From: a virus
Length of the DNA stretch: 50,033 bases
Virus record (IMG/VR): IMGVR_UViG_3300036861_000469
Location: 1-50,033 of that record
Direction: 5' to 3' (one strand)
Shown: positions 1-6,796 of the stretch, piece by piece
Numbering within the stretch: position 1 is the stretch's first letter
Layout of the letters: each line of letters starts with the position of its first letter
Made by a program: the position numbers and the translations under genes
Notes under the pieces: model-generated
Told to the model about the DNA's origin: nothing
The model's input: the letters and a program-made list of their open reading frames with translations, nothing else
Databases searched by the model: none

Positions 1-111
1 CCGAGGAGCAGATGGCGAACACGGACGCCGCGGCCAATGCGGTCTCCGTGGCATCGATCGAAGACCCGATCGACCACGACGCATCTCGCCAGCTAGAGGA
101 GGTCATCCCGT
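1..111. repeat. Terminal overlap, left copy
   Basis: Bases 1-111 match 49923-50033 except at 91 (A here, G there) and 99 (G here, A there). Both differences change an amino acid in the sigma factor (Gln/Arg and Glu/Lys). The overlap shows a circular or circularly permuted unit of about 49,922 bp; the mismatches suggest two variants in the source population or an error at a contig end. Confidence 0.95.
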
Positions 112-530
112 CCCCCGAGCCCGAAGACTCCGAGTTCGACCTGGCCCAGATCGCGATGGTTCCATACGCGCTCCGGATGCTGAAGCCGACTGAGGAGATG
201 GTCCTCCGGCTGCGCTACCGGATCGGGCTCACTGGGGAGGCGCTGCGCTACCGGGAGATCGGAGCGCTCTTCGGGCTGACGAAGGCCCGGGCGCTCATGG
301 TCGCGCAGGAAGGCATCGCTACCCTCCGACGGCTGCTCGACCAGACGACGGTCCGACGCTTCGGCCGCACCCGACCCTCCCTGGAAGCCTGGCTGGGGCT
401 GGTCTGCGGGCGCTGCGATCGCGCGGTGGCCACGAGCGAGGCTTTCTGCAGCCCCGCGTGCGCGCAGGCATGGTGGGGCGCCTGGGTTCATGGGTGTGAC
501 GAAAAGCGTCAGAGTGACACTGCACATTGA
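1..530 (+). CDS. Phage sigma-70-family factor, C-terminal part (gene crosses the circular junction)
   Basis: This is the 3' part of the gene starting at GTG 49391; joined across the 111-base overlap it encodes about 353 residues. Here lie region 3 remnants and a region-4 helix-turn-helix (about 237-290), with a stretch LKPTEEMVLRLRYRIGL followed by YREIGALFGLTKARA, the usual -35-binding segment. After region 4 comes a Cys cluster, CGRCDRAV then FCSPAC (about 312-335), which canonical sigma factors lack; it could bind zinc. Role: redirecting host RNA polymerase to phage promoters (family knowledge). The ATG at base 12 is internal, not the start. Stop TGA 528-530. Confidence 0.85.
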   Translation, partial: EEQMANTDAAANAVSVASIEDPIDHDASRQLEEVIPSPEPEDSEFDLAQIAMVPYALRMLKPTEEMVLRLRYRIGLTGEALRYREIGALFGLTKARALMVAQEGIATLRRLLDQTTVRRFGRTRPSLEAWLGLVCGRCDRAVATSEAFCSPACAQAWWGAWVHGCDEKRQSDTAH

Positions 531-556
531 CACTCTGTGGCACCCCGGGGCGCCCG

Positions 557-585
557 GACCCCAAAGATGGCCGGAATGTGGGGTC
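557..585 (+). terminator. Hairpin after the sigma gene, possible terminator
   Basis: GACCCCA (557-563) pairs perfectly with TGGGGTC (579-585) around a 15-base loop. A second 7-base inverted repeat, CAGAGTG/CACTCTG (510-516/531-537), spans the sigma stop codon. Neither is followed by a T tract, so intrinsic termination is uncertain. Confidence 0.3.
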
Positions 586-593
586 GGAGGTCC

Positions 594-609
594 TGGCACA
601 GGGCTTGCT
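594..609 (+). promoter_or_regulatory. Sigma-54-like -24/-12 element
   Basis: TGGCAC (594-599), five bases, then TTGCT (605-609). The GG and GC doublets (595-596, 607-608) are exactly 12 bases apart, which matches the sigma-54 consensus. It lies about 27 bases before the start at 636, the right distance for a -12 element. No enhancer-binding protein or IHF site is recognised nearby, so a chance match is possible. No convincing -35/-10 pair is visible in the same gap. Confidence 0.4.
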
Positions 610-635
610 ACATAAAGGCGCAGGAGGTGGACGAA

Positions 636-902
636 ATGGAAACCCTGGTGAACGGCGGACGGTGGGCGCAGGTGAGTTACGAGACGGGCAGCCTTCGGGT
701 GCGGGTGGTGGCGAAGGCGCTGCGGCAGGCGGGATACAAGGTGAGCAGCAGCCCGCTGGGGATGCAGGTCACCGATCTGGGCAAGATGCGGCTGACGATC
801 CTCTCGATCGCGCCGGGCAGCAACCCCGACACGGCCGAGGTGCAGCCGGTGATCACGCGGGCGCTGCGGACCCTCCCTGGCGCCGGCCTGGAGCGGTCAT
901 GA
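636..902 (+). CDS. Hypothetical protein, 88 aa
   Basis: I do not recognise a family. The start at ATG 636 is set by a strong ribosome site (CAGGAGGTGG, 621-630) and by the sigma-54-like element upstream. The same GCAGGAGGTGGAC leader precedes the genes at 19513 and 43329. The product is mildly basic, with no membrane segment or Cys motif. The stop TGA overlaps the next start in ATGA (899-902). Confidence 0.75.
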   Translation: METLVNGGRWAQVSYETGSLRVRVVAKALRQAGYKVSSSPLGMQVTDLGKMRLTILSIAPGSNPDTAEVQPVITRALRTLPGAGLERS

Positions 903-1075
903 AGCCGATCGCACCAGCGATCTACCGCGGACCGCAGAAGGACCTGGCCGGGAAGATCCGGTTCCACTGGTGGGATCTGACCGCTGGGATCCCTGGCCAC
1001 CCGGCTGGGTCGACGGTCAGCGACCGGACGCTCCTGGACGCGGGCTTCAGCCTGCCGGAGGGGGGTGCCCGGTGA
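899..1075 (+). CDS. Hypothetical protein, 58 aa
   Basis: A small Pro/Trp-containing protein (KIRFHWWDLTAG). The start overlaps the previous stop as ATGA and its own stop overlaps the next start as GTGA (1072-1075). This coupling is the main support. No function assigned. Confidence 0.6.
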   Translation: MKPIAPAIYRGPQKDLAGKIRFHWWDLTAGIPGHPAGSTVSDRTLLDAGFSLPEGGAR

Positions 1076-1770
1076 CGCACATCTTCTGCCGCTGCGGCTA
1101 CCTCCCGCGGACCTGGAGGGTGGACCGCGACACCCCGCGGGTGGGGTCGGTCTACGTGCGAGGTCCCGCCAGCAACCCCCCGTCACCCTTCTACCTCACG
1201 ACCTGCCAGGCGGTCGGCTTCCGGTGGGGCTGGGACCCGACGGTCTGCGGGGCGGACGTGGATCGAACGGTCATCGGCATCCCGATGTGCAAGCGCCACG
1301 CGCGCGTCGCGGAGTGCCCGCTCTCGCACTACGATCGCGACGTCGAGCAGCGCTGGAGGGAGCGGACCGAGCGCTACGAGAAGATGCCCGTCATCCTCAC
1401 GGACGGCGGACGCAAGGACGCCGGCTTCGGGCACGCGCGCGGGGACTGCGTCTACCGCGCCATCGCGATCGCGAACCGGATCCCATACAAGCACGTCGCG
1501 GAGTCGCTCTTCCGTATGGGTGCAGACAAGCGGATGAATGGGGTTCCGGGCTTCGTCTACGAACCCTTCCTGCAGAGACTCGGCTGGATCAAGACGCGAC
1601 CGAAGGGGATCTTCCTCCGCAAGGGGATGCTCCCGATGGGCAGGCTCATTGTCCTCGTCTCCAAGCACATGCTGACGGTGATCGACGGGACGATCTACGA
1701 CACCTACGATTCGTCGCAGCGCGGGACGCGAAGGGTGCAGGCGTACTACACGAAGGAGGTGCCCGCATGA
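1072..1770 (+). CDS. Cysteine-peptidase-like protein with N-terminal Cys motifs
   Basis: 232 residues from GTG 1072 (GTGA overlap). The C-terminal half resembles phage papain-fold proteins: a nucleophile-type Cys in GDCVYRAIAIA (Cys126), then His199 in SKHMLTVIDG and an Asp near 210-213 in YDTYDSS, in the order Cys-His-Asp expected for a papain-like peptidase or transglutaminase fold. The N-terminal half has Cys residues (CRCGYLP, VCGADV, MCKRHARVAEC) that could bind metal. The family assignment is inference; it could act on host proteins early or be a non-peptidase relative. Ends in ATGA overlap with the next gene. Confidence 0.65.
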   Translation: MTHIFCRCGYLPRTWRVDRDTPRVGSVYVRGPASNPPSPFYLTTCQAVGFRWGWDPTVCGADVDRTVIGIPMCKRHARVAECPLSHYDRDVEQRWRERTERYEKMPVILTDGGRKDAGFGHARGDCVYRAIAIANRIPYKHVAESLFRMGADKRMNGVPGFVYEPFLQRLGWIKTRPKGIFLRKGMLPMGRLIVLVSKHMLTVIDGTIYDTYDSSQRGTRRVQAYYTKEVPA

Positions 1771-2201
1771 GCCCGACCCCGGTAGTCGAGCGCGTCATCA
1801 CCGTCCTCGGTGACAGCCGGCCGGTGACGCGGACTTACGGTGACGGGTCGGTGGACTGCCCGTACTGCGTCGCTGCGATCATCTACCCCGCAACGGAGTG
1901 CAGCAACCCCGCCTGCGACTCGTCGAAGTACTGGACCCCCGCGGCGCTGCAGGAGCGTCGCGACCGCGAGGCTGCCAGGCTGGCGGAGGAGGCGCGACGC
2001 AAGCGCGACCACGCCTGGGCAATGCAGCGCGCAGAGGAGGACCGCATCCTCCACGAGCAGTGGCGGAAGGATCAGGTCGCCGAAGCAATCAAGCGCGGCG
2101 CTTGCTTGCTGTGTCTCTTCCTGCCAGGGTGGGACAGGGTGAAGTTCGTGAAGCACCGGAAGCCGTGCCCGAAGCGAAACCGGACACCAGGAGGACGCTG
2201 A
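1767..2201 (+). CDS. Hypothetical zinc-finger-like protein, 144 aa
   Basis: An N-terminal CPYC and C-x4-C pair (VDCPYCVAAI then ECSNPAC) looks like a treble-clef or zinc ribbon. The middle (about 60-105) is a long Arg/Glu-rich helix, probably a coiled coil (RRDREAARLAEEARRK). The tail is basic with CLLCLF. Start ATG 1767 overlaps the previous stop; its stop TGA 2199-2201 overlaps the next ATG as TGATG. Function unknown. Confidence 0.7.
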   Translation: MSPTPVVERVITVLGDSRPVTRTYGDGSVDCPYCVAAIIYPATECSNPACDSSKYWTPAALQERRDREAARLAEEARRKRDHAWAMQRAEEDRILHEQWRKDQVAEAIKRGACLLCLFLPGWDRVKFVKHRKPCPKRNRTPGGR

Positions 2202-2581
2202 TGCTCAAGGCCAACGCAGTCGCATACATCGTCGACGATCTTGAGACGGCACGTGCGGAGATCAAGAAGCAGATCCCGCCTTCTGGTCATCGAGAGCCGA
2301 CGGTCATCGTGCCAACACCAGATCTGAAGAAATTGGATCCGGTCCACCGCTCAACGCGGGTCCTCATCGAGGTCGTCTCCTGGGGACTCTGGCTGGCGAT
2401 GACGGTGCATCCGGAGAGGGTGATCCGCGCGCCGCTTCGACACTTCGAGTCGAAGCAAGGCGTGAAGACTTCCTTCGTCGAGAATGCGACGTGCGTCCTT
2501 ATCACCAAGGCTGAGTACCTCCGCGAGGTCAGCCGGCAGATGGCGAACCTGGCGAGCGTGATGGCGAGTTTCCTACATTGA
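2201..2581 (+). CDS. Hypothetical protein, 126 aa
   Basis: Starts at ATG 2201, sharing one base with the previous stop. Mixed alpha/beta composition with no recognised motif; one hydrophobic stretch (VLIEVVSWGLWLAMTV) may be a buried helix rather than a membrane segment. Slightly AT-richer than its neighbours. Function unknown. Confidence 0.65.
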   Translation: MLKANAVAYIVDDLETARAEIKKQIPPSGHREPTVIVPTPDLKKLDPVHRSTRVLIEVVSWGLWLAMTVHPERVIRAPLRHFESKQGVKTSFVENATCVLITKAEYLREVSRQMANLASVMASFLH

Positions 2582-2778
2582 GTCGCTCCCGCATGATGGA
2601 CCTCTTCGGTCTCGGCACCCTCACCCCGCGCATCGTCTACCGTCCCGCGATCTACGAAGCGCTGCAGCGCCCCGGGACACCCACGACGCGTCAGGCGCTT
2701 GTGAATGACTTCCTCTCTGCCGAGGTCCTGCTCCCGCTGGAGGAATGTCTCCCCGGTGGGAAACTCGGTCACGCATAG
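2578..2778 (+). CDS. Hypothetical protein, 66 aa (TTG start)
   Basis: Proposed start TTG 2578 overlaps the previous stop as TTGA, matching the coupling used throughout; ATG 2593 or 2596 are alternatives. No motif recognised. Ends at TAG just before a strong promoter, so it is probably the last gene of this group. Confidence 0.5.
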   Translation: MSRSRMMDLFGLGTLTPRIVYRPAIYEALQRPGTPTTRQALVNDFLSAEVLLPLEECLPGGKLGHA

Positions 2779-2781
2779 GAC

Positions 2782-2811
2782 TTGACAACCCCCGGGGTGC
2801 GACCGTATACT
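2782..2811 (+). promoter_or_regulatory. Sigma-70-type promoter (conserved phage promoter 1)
   Basis: TTGACA (2782-2787), 18-base spacer, TATACT (2806-2811). The flanks TTGACAAC and CGTATACTCC are shared with the promoters at 4923 and 35606. The predicted start near 2818 leaves a leader of about 11 bases before the ATG at 2829. Confidence 0.85.
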
Positions 2812-2828
2812 CCGGACCGGAGGTGCCG

Positions 2829-3281
2829 ATGAACGCCTGGCAGTCACGGATCGACTCGATCAAATCCACGATTGAGATGTATCGTCGGGAACTCGAAGTG
2901 CTCGAAGCGCTCGGGGATATCCCGGCGGCATATGTCTACCCGAACTTCTTCGGCAAGGACATCGACATCACCCCACCGCAGGGAACCACCGCTCGGGACC
3001 TGGCGCTGAAGGTTATCGCCCGCCTGCGCGAGAAGGGGCAGGCGCCTCCGATCGCGACGAAGAAACTCGAAGCCTCGACTGGGAAGATCACCTACGAGGT
3101 CCCCGGGCCGATGGAAGGGTGGACGCTGAAGGTCTCCGGAGGGGACCCACGCTGCAGGGTCGTGCCAGTGACGAAGACCCGGACGGTAGCAGCGAAGCCC
3201 GCGGTCGCAGCGGTGGAGGCGCACGAGGAGGAGTACACGGAGTACGTGATCGAAAATCCCGAGGAGTGTGGCGCATCATGA
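2829..3281 (+). CDS. Hypothetical protein, 150 aa
   Basis: First gene behind promoter 1; start ATG 2829 follows CCGGAGGTGCCG. The N-terminus is an amphipathic helix (WQSRIDSIKSTIEMYRREL) of the sort used for oligomerisation; the C-terminus is acidic. No catalytic motif recognised. Being promoter-proximal suggests early, abundant expression. Ends in ATGA overlap with the next gene. Confidence 0.7.
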   Translation: MNAWQSRIDSIKSTIEMYRRELEVLEALGDIPAAYVYPNFFGKDIDITPPQGTTARDLALKVIARLREKGQAPPIATKKLEASTGKITYEVPGPMEGWTLKVSGGDPRCRVVPVTKTRTVAAKPAVAAVEAHEEEYTEYVIENPEECGAS

Positions 3282-3994
3282 AGCGCAGCCCGGACGAAGA
3301 GATCTACGCCGCGATGGATCATATCGAGGAGATGCGCGAACGCTTCAGCGCAGACACCTGCGGCGAAGCCTGGCGCAGGCTGGGCGGACAGGCTGGAGTC
3401 GAAGAGTGGCGGAAGCGGACGAAGCCGATGCCGAACATCGTGATGGAGATCAACGCAGGATTGGTCGAGTCATCGCTGAAGACCGCGGCGGAGAAACTCC
3501 GCGACGCGACGAAGGCATTCATCCAGAAGGAGTTCTACAGCAGTGGGGTGCCATCGGTCACTGGTGATCTGGCGCATCGCTACGTCCCCTCCGCGGCCGA
3601 GGACTACGCACTCTTGCGTGAGAAGCCGGCCGTCCAGACGATCGTCAAGAATCTCCGCCACTACGACCCTGCCGACATCGTCCGTGGGATCAACGTCCTC
3701 GCAGGCGCCACACCCGGAAGCCGATGTGCCTTCTGTGGCGTGGCAGGGATCGGCGCGGTGCATATCCCCGGGTGCGCGTTCTCGACGGTGCCGGCACCCC
3801 CGCAGCCGGTGAAGACCTACGGTGGGATGGGCGCACTCCCCGGCTCCCCTATCCCGCCCGCGCCCGTGAAGGCAACGCTCTCCGCCGGCAAGGACCGTCC
3901 CTTCGTGGTGAAGAAGGACAGCCTCCTGAACCCCGCGCCGAAGGGGTTCTCGGGCGCCGGGAGCCTGCCGTACGATTCGGACTACGACGGCTGA
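3278..3994 (+). CDS. Hypothetical protein with C-terminal Cys/His cluster, 238 aa
   Basis: The N-terminal two thirds are helical. Around 145-165 there is a possible zinc site: SRCAFCGVAG, then HIPGCAF (C-x2-C ... H-x3-C). The C-terminus is Pro/Gly-rich and probably disordered. Start ATG 3278 overlaps the previous stop; stop TGA 3992-3994 overlaps the next ATG. Function unknown. Confidence 0.65.
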   Translation: MKRSPDEEIYAAMDHIEEMRERFSADTCGEAWRRLGGQAGVEEWRKRTKPMPNIVMEINAGLVESSLKTAAEKLRDATKAFIQKEFYSSGVPSVTGDLAHRYVPSAAEDYALLREKPAVQTIVKNLRHYDPADIVRGINVLAGATPGSRCAFCGVAGIGAVHIPGCAFSTVPAPPQPVKTYGGMGALPGSPIPPAPVKATLSAGKDRPFVVKKDSLLNPAPKGFSGAGSLPYDSDYDG

Positions 3995-4212
3995 TGCGAT
4001 ACTACATCGGTGCTGCGGCGCTCGGGTTGCTGATCTTCATCATCGCAAGCGTCGCATGCAAGCCTACGCCGTGGACGACGAAGCGCGTCGCGGGTTACAC
4101 CTCGGAGTGCAACCTGCTGGCGGAAGACGGAAGCATCTGTCGCATGGTTGCCTACTGCCGATCCGTCTTCGCGATCGAGGTCGGCACTCCGTTCCTGTGT
4201 CGGTGGCGATAG
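3994..4212 (+). CDS. Small probable lipoprotein, 72 aa
   Basis: The N-terminus is a hydrophobic signal segment (AALGLLIFIIASVAC) ending in a lipobox-like SVAC at about residue 22, so signal peptidase II processing and membrane anchoring are likely. The mature part has four Cys, enough for two disulfides in the periplasm. Possible roles include superinfection exclusion or lysis, but nothing shows which. Confidence 0.6.
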   Translation: MRYYIGAAALGLLIFIIASVACKPTPWTTKRVAGYTSECNLLAEDGSICRMVAYCRSVFAIEVGTPFLCRWR

Positions 4213-4350
4213 GCGATCCGAGCCGGCGCGGTTGACTCCGGCCCTCCCTCCCAGGATCGGTAAACTAGTGCCGTGAGGGGTAGCATCAAAGGGGAGGCTG
4301 AGCGGGGCGGGCATACGCGCGCTGAGCGGTGGAGCCCCGACCATCCTTGC
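4213..4350. other. Intergenic region before the tRNA
   Basis: 138 bases without a gene. It contains TTGACT (4232-4237) and TAAACT (4261-4266), but the spacer is 23 bases, too long for a normal promoter. It may still drive the tRNA; no hairpin terminator is evident. Confidence 0.3.
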
Positions 4351-4420
4351 GGTGGCGTTGGTGTAACGGTAGCACCCAAGGTCGTGACCCTTGAGGAGGG
4401 GTTCAACTCCCCACGCCACA
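4351..4420 (+). tRNA. Probable tRNA-His (GTG)
   Basis: A cloverleaf folds here: acceptor GTGGCG/CGCCAC, D stem GGTG/CACC, anticodon stem CAAGG/CCTTG enclosing loop TCGTGAC (anticodon GTG), and T arm GGGG-TTCAACT-CCCC. Oddities are C rather than U at position 33, a weak fifth T-stem pair, and no encoded CCA. The reading frame that crosses it is incidental. Confidence 0.75.
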
Positions 4421-4432
4421 CAGGACCGAACG

Positions 4433-4648
4433 ATGACCTGTAGATACTGTGGCAAGCCTCGGCACCGGAAGCCGAACGGCCAATTCGATTCCCGGCAAGT
4501 GTGCGTGTGGTATCGATACCTGGTCGCGGACTTCTACGACACACTGGAGCGCTGGACCGAGGCGCTGCGCTTCTTCCGTGACGACACCGGCCGGCTCGTG
4601 AACGAGCAGCCTGGTCCGCTCTATGGTGGTGGAGGGTGTATCGCATGA
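4433..4648 (+). CDS. Small zinc-ribbon-like protein, 71 aa
   Basis: Starts at ATG 4433, just after the tRNA; an upstream in-frame ATG lies inside the tRNA and is unlikely. The N-terminal TCRYCGKPR is a zinc knuckle; the rest is helical. Its stop overlaps the next start as ATGA (4645-4648). The next gene also begins MTC-x2-C, suggesting a tandem pair. Function unknown. Confidence 0.6.
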   Translation: MTCRYCGKPRHRKPNGQFDSRQVCVWYRYLVADFYDTLERWTEALRFFRDDTGRLVNEQPGPLYGGGGCIA

Positions 4649-4917
4649 CCTGTCCTCGATGCCAAAGCGAGATCTGTCCTTCGACCTGGAGCGGAATGCA
4701 ATCCGAGGCGTTCTGGGCTTCTGCGATGCAGACCTGTGCGCTCACGCGTATCGCGAACCTGCTTGAGTCGCGCATCGTCGTCGATGTCGCGCCTGACCCA
4801 TTCGGTTGCTATCGTATCAGCATCCATCTCGGACCTGCGGGACCCTCGTCCAACGGCAAGACGCCTGGCCTGCAACCAGGAGATCCGGGTTCGATTCCCG
4901 GGGGCTCCACCACCTAA
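4645..4917 (+). CDS. Small zinc-knuckle protein whose 3' end runs into a tRNA gene
   Basis: Starts ATG 4645 with MTCPRCQSE. The reading frame continues through the whole downstream tRNA (4840-4912); its last 25 or so residues (SSNGKTPGLQPGDPG...) are the typical translation of a tRNA. Either the protein really overlaps the tRNA or the gene lost its own stop. About 65 N-terminal residues look like genuine protein. Confidence 0.5.
   Translation: MTCPRCQSEICPSTWSGMQSEAFWASAMQTCALTRIANLLESRIVVDVAPDPFGCYRISIHLGPAGPSSNGKTPGLQPGDPGSIPGGSTT
4840..4912 (+). tRNA. tRNA, anticodon TGC (Ala) by loop position; Cys (GCA) possible
   Basis: Acceptor GGACCCT/GGGCTCC (one mismatch, one G-U), D stem GTC/GAC, anticodon stem CCTGG/CCAGG with 7-base loop CCTGCAA, T arm CCGGG-TTCGATT-CCCGG, discriminator A and an encoded CCA (4910-4912). 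Centring the loop gives TGC, but position 33 is then C; reading the T of CTGCAA as U33 would give GCA (Cys). Isotype is therefore uncertain, the gene itself is not. Confidence 0.85.
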
Positions 4918-4922
4918 ACCTC

Positions 4923-4952
4923 TTGACAACCGTTCGTGGCTGATCGTATACT
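4923..4952 (+). promoter_or_regulatory. Sigma-70-type promoter (conserved phage promoter 2)
   Basis: TTGACA (4923-4928), 18-base spacer, TATACT (4947-4952), with the same TTGACAAC and CGTATACTCC flanks as promoters 1 and 3. It drives the recombination/replication operon beginning at 4983; the leader would be about 24 bases. Confidence 0.85.
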
Positions 4953-4982
4953 CCCCCGCGACAAGGAACCCCTGGAGACCAC

Positions 4983-5855
4983 ATGGGACTGAAACTTCTC
5001 GACTACGGACTATTCGGATGCGGCAAGACAAACTTCGCCGCGACCATGGCGGAGGTCTGCGACATCGGAGTCATCGACACCGAGTCGCGGTGGCAGTACT
5101 ACACCGATCCGCATCCCACCGTGAAACCGAAGCGCCCGAGCGACGAAGCCGTCAAGCGCGGGGTCCCACCGCTGATCTACGCGAACCCCCGCCGGCTGCG
5201 TCAGGACATCGCCTGGCTTCCGAAGTCGGAACACGTCATCTGGCTCGTGCAGACGATGGACCCCACCGAGGCGTGGGAGTGCAGGAAGATCTGGGGAACG
5301 GATCCTTCCATCGGTGGCCAGGTCTGCGACAGCGCCTCGGTGATCTGGGACATGCTCCAGGACTCCCGCGAGACCCACTCCGCGAACGGGAAGGAACTCG
5401 GCGGGCTCTCCTGGGCGCCGGTGAAGCGCGTCGACCGCAGGATGACCTACACCATCCTGGAGGTCGGGCAGCACTTCATCGCGAACTGCCACAAGCAGGA
5501 GATCATGAACAAGGAGATGCAGGTCACCGGGTCACGGCCGTGGGCTGAGAAGCGCATGGCACACTGGTTCGACCTCGTTCTCCAGTTCGCCTTCGGCTCC
5601 GAGGACGCCGCGCCCAAGGCCCGCATCGAGGAGGAGAAGATCCTCGGCGGGATGGGTGGCGCGCTGAAGAAGGGAACGGTGCTGGCCGCGCCGACCTTCA
5701 AGCAGATCCTCACCCTCGCGGGAGGGGAGCGCAAGGTCCTCACGGACGTTCTACCGCAGTCGACCATCGACGAGCGGACGCAGCAGTTAGTCAACCAGGT
5801 GGCGGCTATGCCACCGATTCCCGGGGTCGATAGCCCCACAGGAGGTCAGCAGTGA
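4983..5855 (+). CDS. RecA-like/AAA ATPase, probable Sak4-type recombinase
   Basis: 290 residues. A P-loop GLFGCGKT occupies residues 9-16 near the extreme N-terminus, then VIDTESR (Walker-B-like strand). Size, very early P-loop and context (a companion protein next, a RecB-like nuclease and dUTPase following) fit the phage AAA_24/Sak4 group of single-strand annealing ATPases. It would assist recombination or replication by loading on ssDNA. First gene after promoter 2, with site CTGGAG upstream; stop overlaps the next GTG (GTGA). A general phage NTP-binding protein is the alternative. Confidence 0.7.
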   Translation: MGLKLLDYGLFGCGKTNFAATMAEVCDIGVIDTESRWQYYTDPHPTVKPKRPSDEAVKRGVPPLIYANPRRLRQDIAWLPKSEHVIWLVQTMDPTEAWECRKIWGTDPSIGGQVCDSASVIWDMLQDSRETHSANGKELGGLSWAPVKRVDRRMTYTILEVGQHFIANCHKQEIMNKEMQVTGSRPWAEKRMAHWFDLVLQFAFGSEDAAPKARIEEEKILGGMGGALKKGTVLAAPTFKQILTLAGGERKVLTDVLPQSTIDERTQQLVNQVAAMPPIPGVDSPTGGQQ

Positions 5856-6574
5856 CAGACACTGCTTTCGCTGGTGGTCCGCAGGCCGGATCGACGTTCG
5901 ATCCGATCTACGACAACTACCAGGCCGCGCCCCTTCAGGACGCGCAGGACCAGGAGGACGCGCTTCCCCGCGGCTACTACCTGGTGCAGTTCGATGGCGG
6001 GAAGGGTTCCTTCACGAAGGACGAGAACATTCCGCAGGTCCGTCTCGGCGCCGAGGTCATCCTGGGCATCGAGGGTACGGTCGGGCGGAAGGTCTTCGGC
6101 TCGATCAAGTACGGGGTCAGCAAGTTCGACTACCAGAACAACGAGCAGGGAGTCCGGGTGAAGGTCCAACTCACCAACGAGAAGTGGCAGGAGAAGGGGA
6201 AGGCAGAGGTCGTCGACCTGAAGCGCGTCGCCACGGTCCTCGGCTTCCTGCAGCCCCTCCCGAACCGCCCGCACACGGCGGAGAGCCTCTCGCAGTTCGC
6301 CGGGCAGTTCGCCGGCAAGCGAGCGGTCCTCTTCATCGGGTCGCTGCCCGGCCGCGACGACTTCGGTCCCAGCAACTTCTTCAAGTGGGATTCGATCCGT
6401 GCGGTGAACGAGGAGGTCCGTGACAAGACCGGCGCGATCGTCGCGAAGACGGCCACCGAGTTCTGCCAGAAGAAGATCGAGATGGCAGCCACTCGGGCAC
6501 GCAACAAGGCAGGCAAGGCTGCGCCGACGGCCACGCCCACCGCGCCCGCAGGGAGTGCCGCGGACTTCTCCTAG
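5852..6574 (+). CDS. Possible ssDNA-binding/recombination accessory protein
   Basis: 240 residues from GTG 5852. A beta-rich middle (GYYLVQFDGGKGSF, VRVKVQLTNEKW) is followed by a flexible Ala/Pro/Thr tail ending in DFS, reminiscent of the acidic tips of SSB proteins. Translational coupling to the ATPase supports a shared role on ssDNA, but I cannot place it in a family with certainty. A strong hairpin terminator lies 40 bases downstream. Confidence 0.5.
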   Translation: MTDTAFAGGPQAGSTFDPIYDNYQAAPLQDAQDQEDALPRGYYLVQFDGGKGSFTKDENIPQVRLGAEVILGIEGTVGRKVFGSIKYGVSKFDYQNNEQGVRVKVQLTNEKWQEKGKAEVVDLKRVATVLGFLQPLPNRPHTAESLSQFAGQFAGKRAVLFIGSLPGRDDFGPSNFFKWDSIRAVNEEVRDKTGAIVAKTATEFCQKKIEMAATRARNKAGKAAPTATPTAPAGSAADFS

Positions 6575-6612
6575 CACGTAGGAAGTCCCGTCGCTCAGTC
6601 CGCTCGACCCAG

Positions 6613-6651
6613 GGGTGCGTGGTAGACCCTCTCTACCACGCACCCTTCCTT
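6613..6651 (+). terminator. Intrinsic terminator
   Basis: A perfect 14-bp stem, GGGTGCGTGGTAGA (6613-6626) with TCTACCACGCACCC (6632-6645), 5-base loop, followed by TTCCTT. It closes the operon started at promoter 2. Confidence 0.85.
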
Positions 6652-6653
6652 GT

Positions 6654-6784
6654 GGAGATGAACGCTGCAGCACCCGGACGAGCCCCGAGCCAGGGGTCGG
6701 GTGGCACCTACCTAGTGGCACCGGGAAAGGATCCATTCTCCGGAAACTAGGATCGCATAGAGGGGTGCTGCAGCGTCCATCTCC
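6654..6784 (+). ncRNA. Long inverted repeat, candidate structured RNA/leader
   Basis: Bases 6654-6675 pair with 6763-6784 over 22 positions with a single A-C mismatch, enclosing 87 bases that contain smaller hairpins (CCGA/TCGG) and a direct repeat GTGGCACC (about 6701 and 6715). There is no reading frame inside. It sits between a terminator and the dUTPase ribosome site (AAGAGG, about 6785), so it could be a free small RNA, a processed leader controlling dUTPase, or a DNA-level site. It matches no RNA family I recognise. Confidence 0.5.
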
Positions 6785-6796
6785 AAGAGGTCTCAA

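Noticed and set aside
527-555. TTGACA overlapping the sigma stop codon
   Set aside because: No -10-like hexamer follows at proper spacing; GC-rich downstream.
4232-4266. TTGACT...TAAACT before the tRNA
   Set aside because: Spacer of 23 bases is outside the functional range; kept only as a remark.
4840-4912. Amber-suppressor tRNA explaining the TAG at 46917
   Set aside because: Anticodon is TGC (or GCA), not CTA; the other tRNA reads GTG.
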